A DNA stretch of 64,000 nucleotides from contig JACJZP010000005.1 in the NCBI GenBank assembly GCA_020635535.1, positions 117,462 to 181,461 on the forward strand. The letters are read 5' to 3'. Numbering within the stretch: position 1 is the first letter of the stretch; each line of letters opens with the position of its first letter. A program made the translations under genes and the position numbers. This document shows positions 59,886-64,000 of the stretch, one piece after another. Source of the DNA: Flavobacteriales bacterium (GTDB lineage Bacteria > Bacteroidota > Bacteroidia > UBA10329). A model generated the notes under the pieces. That model saw only the letters and a program-made list of their open reading frames with translations, was not told the DNA's origin and searched no databases.

Positions 59886-60536
59886 TTACTGCCCGTAGTC
59901 TGGGGCGCACAGGCGGTTATAATCGAAGCACTGGTCGATCAGTTCCATCTTGTTCACTTCAAGGTATGTGCGAGAACTTTCTTGAATGCCCTCACAGGTT
60001 TCTAAAAGTGGTTTGATAATTTTCTTTTTGGCACCTTTTTCTGCAGGGTTGAAAATGGGCCCGCCTTCAATACTTATCAGGTGGAAAGATGTGCGAAAAC
60101 CCCTGCTGGACCCAACGTTCAATGTGGGGCCTCTCTGAAATTTGTACAACTCGCTGTGGTTGTTTGACCAAATGGTAAAGTACCCAACCAGGTTTTTAAA
60201 CAAATGCTGCTTGTTTCCATCAGGTTCATCGGGCACGGTAGGCATCAGTTCCATCAGCGCCATTCCGTTGGCATAGAACGCTTTAAGTTTTAGCACGTGC
60301 CCACCTTTTAACATCTTGGTTTCGCCACCAATCGTGTAACTCAATTCATTCACCCTTTGCCCTTGCATTAGCAGGTCAACCTTGTCGCAAAAAATGGTGT
60401 CTTCAGAATCTGCGTACAGCACGAAATCCTGCCCCATATAGGGTGAATACTTGCCGTCTTGGGCCTTATTGGTGTCAACGGGTTGGCACTTGGTAGTAAA
60501 GGACAGAACTGAAAGGGCAAAGAGAAGATGTTTCAT
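59886..60536 (-). CDS. Lipoprotein, unknown
   Basis: This is a 216-residue protein from the ATG at 60536, with a lipobox-like end to the signal peptide (FALSVLSFTTKCQP, Cys17); a longer in-frame start overlaps the upstream gene. The mature sequence (YSPYMGQDFVLYADSEDTIFC, LSYTIGGETKMLKGGHVLKLKAFYANGMALMEL) is beta-rich without a recognised family. It lies 32 bases after the F420-type reductase gene in the same direction. Confidence 0.55.
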   Translation of the reverse strand: MKHLLFALSVLSFTTKCQPVDTNKAQDGKYSPYMGQDFVLYADSEDTIFCDKVDLLMQGQRVNELSYTIGGETKMLKGGHVLKLKAFYANGMALMELMPTVPDEPDGNKQHLFKNLVGYFTIWSNNHSELYKFQRGPTLNVGSSRGFRTSFHLISIEGGPIFNPAEKGAKKKIIKPLLETCEGIQESSRTYLEVNKMELIDQCFDYNRLCAPDYGQ

Positions 60537-60568
60537 TGGTTCAATTTGTCCCCAAGATAAACATGCAA

Positions 60569-61210
60569 CTACTTCTTCAGCAACCGAAACGCGTGACTCC
60601 ATCTTCCTTCACGGAAACCAGGAATACACCAAAGCATGCAAAGCAGTTCTATGGCGCGGGCGGCTTCGGCCATGCCCATGTCTTCCACCTCAAAACCGAA
60701 CTGAACGAGGATTTCTGAAACCTCCTTCCGTGCAGCATCATCATTGCCGCAGATGAACATGGCAGGTTTCTCACCACCAAAATCAGGGTTGACCATAAAG
60801 GCCGAACCGATGCTGTTCCACGATTTGACGAAGCGCGCTTTCGGGAATGCCGATTGCAACTGCTCCATCAGCGAGTAGTTCTGTTCCGTGAAGAAGTTGA
60901 GCACTCCGTTGGTCGGTGTGCCATCTATCGGGTTGGTAGTGTCGATAACGATCTTACCATTGAGGTTATCGGTACCCACCAGTTCCAACGCGCTTTTGGC
61001 GGCCGTGCCTTTTACGGCCAGCACCACAATATCAGCAAATGCCGCAGTTTCCTCAAAAGAACCGACCTGCGCACCTTGGTTGGCGGCTTTCCATTCTTCC
61101 AGTTTCTCGGCACTGCGCGTGCCGAGCATCACTTCATAACCGTGCTTCAGAAAACCAGCGCCAAGGGTTTTCGCTACAACACCTGAACCGAGTATACCTA
61201 TTTTTTTCAT
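60569..61210 (-). CDS. NADPH-dependent F420 reductase-like / NAD(P)-binding oxidoreductase
   Basis: This is a 213-residue Rossmann protein of the NADPH:F420 oxidoreductase-like (NPFR) and pyrroline-carboxylate-reductase-like group. The nucleotide motif is KIGILGSGVVAKTLGAGF, followed by GYEVMLGTRS, ADIVVLAVKG, IVIDTTNPIDGTPTNGV, RFVKSWNSIGSAFM and AMFICGNDDAARKEV. Most Bacteroidota do not make F420, so it probably uses NADPH with another, unknown substrate. Intact and of usual length. Confidence 0.82.
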   Translation of the reverse strand: MKKIGILGSGVVAKTLGAGFLKHGYEVMLGTRSAEKLEEWKAANQGAQVGSFEETAAFADIVVLAVKGTAAKSALELVGTDNLNGKIVIDTTNPIDGTPTNGVLNFFTEQNYSLMEQLQSAFPKARFVKSWNSIGSAFMVNPDFGGEKPAMFICGNDDAARKEVSEILVQFGFEVEDMGMAEAARAIELLCMLWCIPGFREGRWSHAFRLLKK

Positions 61211-61232
61211 GGTCTAAACTTTTGCAAATTCT

Positions 61233-62732
61233 CTACTTGCTGGAACACTGGTTGTCTACTAATTGGATGGCGTCTTTGTAGCCAAGTTCTTTTGCTTTGA
61301 TCCAGTCTGCGCAGGCAGCGTCTAATTCTCTCATTCTAGCTTTGGCCATTCCTCGGTTAAAATAGCCGCTGGCATGTTTGGGATTCACTTCAAGCAATTT
61401 GTCAAAACTTTCGATTGCGCGGTGATAATTGCCGCTCGTGATTTCTGCAATTCCTAAAAAGTAATGACCATTTTCATTATAGGGTCTGGCGTTATTCGCG
61501 AGCTTCAAGTATTGGATCGCATTATTTAGTTCGTTCTTTTCTAACCAGCACTGCCCTAACTTCAAATTAGCCTCATACCTCTCATTCTTACTGTCAGAAA
61601 CAACTTTAAAATCAACAATAGCGCTATCTAATTGGCCGATTTCCATTCGCATGTTGCCTCTTGCCATGTGAGCAGCAACGTTTGTGAACTTTGTGCACTC
61701 AATGGCTTTTTTGAAGTCTCTTTCGGCTAATTCGAATTCACCAGTCTTATTATACACAAGACCGCGCATGAAGTACCCTTGAGATTCAGTTTCTTCTCGT
61801 TCAATACTCTTTGTGTAGAACTGTATAGCCTCTCCAAATTTCTCTTCATTGAACGCTTTATTTGCCTCATCCAGGTATGGATGTTCAACAGGTCTTTTGA
61901 AATAGTACCCGTGAGGATTCCGGTTAGTCGATCTTATTGTTATGGAGGAACCTTCGATTCTATTGTTGTTTGAATCCCCTGATTTATCCAATTCAAACCT
62001 TAACGGAATTGTCATTTTGACTGGGACAGATTTGCCTTCTATAGTTCCTGGTCTGAATCCTTTGATTAGCCTAACAACCCTAAGTGCCTCCTGATTCAGT
62101 GACTCGATAACTCCTTTTTCCACTTTAGGACTAATTACGGAACCGTCTACATCAACGGTAAAACTTACATATACCGTTCCCGAAACCCCGCTGTTTTTAG
62201 CGTCCTTAGGATATTCAATAACCGATGCCAAAAAATCCCACATTTGTGAATAACCTCCTATATGCTCAGGCATTTTTTCGGCAATAGTATGAACATCCAC
62301 AGCTATCGGGAATTCGAGGTATGACGTAACCAGTTTATTAATGGTCTTGTCTCCGCTTTTTTGATAGAAAAAATTAAAATCAATAAAGGCGTCAAAAGTG
62401 GATGGTTCGCCCTCAATCGTTCCAGCAGAAAACACAGGCAGTAAATCCAAAACGCGTTCGCATTCCTTTGTGAGAAGTGGGTCAGCATCATCATTCAACA
62501 GATTTTTATTGATAATTCTGCCGTTCTCATCAAACAAAAGGCGGAATCTGACTTGTTTTCTTGCGGTACTTTCTTCGGAGCTTTCAGGAGAATGAACCTC
62601 TTGTTTAATGAATTCATAAAGTGCTGAATCCCCATTGGGAAATTGGGGTAATACTATGAGGTCTTGTCGTTGCGCAAATAGATTATCTGCACCAAGTAGC
62701 ATTACAAGAAGAAAACCTAATCCTTTCATCAT
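61233..62732 (-). CDS. Energy-transducer TonB-like protein with TPR repeats
   Basis: This 499-residue protein has a signal-type N terminus (GLGFLLVMLLGADNLFAQ), two TonB C-terminal-like domains (about 20-130 and 150-260, the second with GVSGTVYVSFTVDVDGSVISPKVEKG), and about five to six TPR repeats (about 285-490: YFMRGLVYNKTGEFELAERDF, HYFLGIAEITSGNYHRAIESF). I start at the ATG at 62732, which overlaps the stop of the mutase gene (TGATG), so the two are coupled. It has no N-terminal membrane anchor of the usual TonB type. Its role, and why it follows an acyl-CoA mutase gene, are unknown. Confidence 0.78.
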   Translation of the reverse strand: MMKGLGFLLVMLLGADNLFAQRQDLIVLPQFPNGDSALYEFIKQEVHSPESSEESTARKQVRFRLLFDENGRIINKNLLNDDADPLLTKECERVLDLLPVFSAGTIEGEPSTFDAFIDFNFFYQKSGDKTINKLVTSYLEFPIAVDVHTIAEKMPEHIGGYSQMWDFLASVIEYPKDAKNSGVSGTVYVSFTVDVDGSVISPKVEKGVIESLNQEALRVVRLIKGFRPGTIEGKSVPVKMTIPLRFELDKSGDSNNNRIEGSSITIRSTNRNPHGYYFKRPVEHPYLDEANKAFNEEKFGEAIQFYTKSIEREETESQGYFMRGLVYNKTGEFELAERDFKKAIECTKFTNVAAHMARGNMRMEIGQLDSAIVDFKVVSDSKNERYEANLKLGQCWLEKNELNNAIQYLKLANNARPYNENGHYFLGIAEITSGNYHRAIESFDKLLEVNPKHASGYFNRGMAKARMRELDAACADWIKAKELGYKDAIQLVDNQCSSK

Positions 62733-64000
62733 CACATATTCCTCCTATACTGTCCCCCAACCTCAAACAGCGCATTGGTGATCTGTCCGAGGGAGCAATG
62801 CTTGGCCGCTTCCATCATTTCATCGAACATGTTCGCATTCTGAATGGCTGCGTGTTGCAGTTTTTCCAATGAAGCTTCCGCCTTTTCGGCCTTGGCCTTG
62901 TGGAGGTTGCCCAGCATCTCTATCTGGTATTCCTTCTCTTCGGTGGTGGCGCGTATCACCTCTTTCGGTAGAATAGTAGGCGAGCCCTTGCTGCTGAGGA
63001 ACGTGTTCACGCCAATGATCGGGTATTCGCCCGTGTGTTTCAGCGTTTCGTAGTACAGACTTTCCTCTTGGATCTTGCTGCGTTGGTACATGGTTTCCAT
63101 CGCGCCCAGCACGCCACCGCGCTCTGTGAGGCGGTCGAATTCCAATAGCACCGCCTCTTCCACAAGGTCGGTCAGTTCTTCGATGATGAACGCACCCTGT
63201 ATCGGGTTCTCGTTCTTGGCCAATCCCAACTCGCGGTTGATGATCAGCTGAATGGCCATCGCCCTGCGCACACTTTCCTCCGTTGGAGTAGTGATGGCTT
63301 CATCGTAAGCGTTGGTGTGTAGCGAATTGCAGTTGTCGTAAATGGCGTACAGCGCCTGTAGCGTAGTACGGATGTCGTTGAAATCGATCTCCTGCGCGTG
63401 CAAACTGCGACCACTTGTTTGGATGTGATACTTCAGCATCTGCGCGCGTGGGTCGGCACCGTATTTCTGCTTCAATGCCTTGGCCCAAATTCTTCGCGCC
63501 ACACGACCAATGACCGCATATTCTGGGTCGATGCCGTTGCTGAAGAAGAAGCTCAGGTTCGGCCCGAACTTGTTGATGTCCATGCCGCGGCTCAGGTAGT
63601 ATTCCACGTACGTGAAACCGTTGGCGAGCGTGAATGCCAACTGCGATATCGGGTTGGCGCCCGCCTCGGCAATGTGGTAACCGCTGATGCTCACCGAGTA
63701 GAAGTTGCGCACGTTATGCTCGATGAAATACTGCTGCACATCGCCCATCAATCGCAGCGCGAATTCCGTGCTGAAAATGCAGGTGTTCTGTGCTTGGTCT
63801 TCCTTCAGAATATCCGCCTGAACCGTTCCACGCACCTTGCTCAATGCATCTGCTTTGATTTTGGCATACACATCCGCTGGAAGCACTTCATCTCCCGTTA
63901 CGCCAAGTAGCAAAAGACCCAATCCGTCATTTCCTTCTGGAAGTTCACCTTGATATTCAGGTCGCTTGAGACCTGCATCATCCCATTTTTCTTTTTTCTT
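62732..64000 (-). CDS. icmF: Fused isobutyryl-CoA mutase-type acyl-CoA mutase (3' part)
   Basis: This is the C-terminal 422 residues of a methylmalonyl-CoA mutase-family protein that continues beyond the right edge. RPEYQGELPEGNDGLG..LGVTGDE, NFYSVSISGYHIAEAGANP, FGPNLSFFFSNGIDPEY, HIQTSGRSLHAQEIDFNDIRTTLQALYAIYDN and NSLHTNAYDEA are the mutase barrel. There is no C-terminal B12 domain; the protein ends LGQITNALFEVGGQYRRNM, as in IcmF fusions where the B12 domain and a G-protein domain are N-terminal. It interconverts isobutyryl- and butyryl-CoA (or a related pair). The B12 part is outside the window. Confidence 0.8.
   Translation of the reverse strand, partial: KKKEKWDDAGLKRPEYQGELPEGNDGLGLLLLGVTGDEVLPADVYAKIKADALSKVRGTVQADILKEDQAQNTCIFSTEFALRLMGDVQQYFIEHNVRNFYSVSISGYHIAEAGANPISQLAFTLANGFTYVEYYLSRGMDINKFGPNLSFFFSNGIDPEYAVIGRVARRIWAKALKQKYGADPRAQMLKYHIQTSGRSLHAQEIDFNDIRTTLQALYAIYDNCNSLHTNAYDEAITTPTEESVRRAMAIQLIINRELGLAKNENPIQGAFIIEELTDLVEEAVLLEFDRLTERGGVLGAMETMYQRSKIQEESLYYETLKHTGEYPIIGVNTFLSSKGSPTILPKEVIRATTEEKEYQIEMLGNLHKAKAEKAEASLEKLQHAAIQNANMFDEMMEAAKHCSLGQITNALFEVGGQYRRNM

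Noticed and set aside
1..64000. CRISPR array, prophage, insertion sequence or restriction-modification island
   Set aside because: No regularly spaced repeats, transposase, integrase, capsid, Cas or methylase/endonuclease motifs were seen in any translated frame.

Overview
The window reads as a chromosomal segment of a member of the Bacteroidota, most likely a Flavobacteriales-type marine or freshwater organism. The evidence is: several proteins with type IX secretion (T9SS) type A or type B C-terminal sorting domains; the gliding genes gldF and gldG; a TonB-dependent receptor followed by a DUF4249 lipoprotein; the order parA-parB-DUF5683-dapB-lepB; TAnnTTTG -7 promoter elements; and a general lack of Shine-Dalgarno sequences. 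Base composition is moderate (roughly mid-40s % GC by eye) and even. I see no prophage, insertion sequence, CRISPR array or rRNA. The only RNA gene found is tRNA-Pro(GGG). No gene-free stretch exceeds about 250 bases.

Layout. 1-1.8 kb: an ORF fragment at the edge, a secreted surface protein, a pterin dehydratase and an ABA4-like membrane protein. 1.9-8.0 kb: parA, parB, DUF5683, dapB, lepB and a C-terminal processing protease, all rightward. 8.0-13.6 kb: two paralogous penicillin-acylase-type hydrolases and a membrane metallophosphoesterase, leftward. 13.7-18.1 kb: a surface-protein operon (collagen-like protein with 100 Gly-X-Y triplets, a small beta-domain protein, a T9SS cargo) behind the best promoter in the window. 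18.1-24.0 kb: a rhomboid protease and CmpB-like protein, then dnaN, a DUF4340 protein, gldG and gldF. 24.1-32.6 kb: mostly metabolic genes (aldo/keto reductase, nitronate monooxygenase, glyA, thioesterase, miaE, a CocE-like hydrolase, OmpH), with an S23 four-helix-bundle gene enclosed by inverted repeats. 32.7-36.5 kb: SulP transporter plus universal stress protein, a MORN protein and tRNA-Pro. 36.6-42.0 kb: TonB receptor/DUF4249, trxB, an SRPBCC protein and a redoxin. 42.1-55.7 kb: envelope-rich region with a 1493-residue T9SS cargo, an outer-membrane barrel, an rRNA methyltransferase, an arylsulfotransferase-like T9SS cargo, a T9SS type B cargo, and a PadR regulator paired with a GldL/GldM-like hybrid membrane protein. 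55.8-64 kb: assorted genes (DUF4260, a cystathionine-gamma-synthase-family enzyme, exonuclease III, 2OG oxygenase, lipoproteins, an F420-type reductase), ending with a TonB/TPR protein overlapping the 3' end of an icmF-like acyl-CoA mutase.

Functionally, most of the window is housekeeping interleaved with T9SS and gliding biology. The features I consider most worth a second look are (1) the PadR-controlled protein that joins a HAAS-like cytoplasmic domain, two GldL-like transmembrane hairpins and a GldM-like periplasmic domain (53952-55729); (2) the four-helix-bundle gene enclosed by a 28-nt inverted repeat (27051-27626); and (3) the collagen-like surface operon (13729-18063). All assignments were made by reading motifs; no database search was run.
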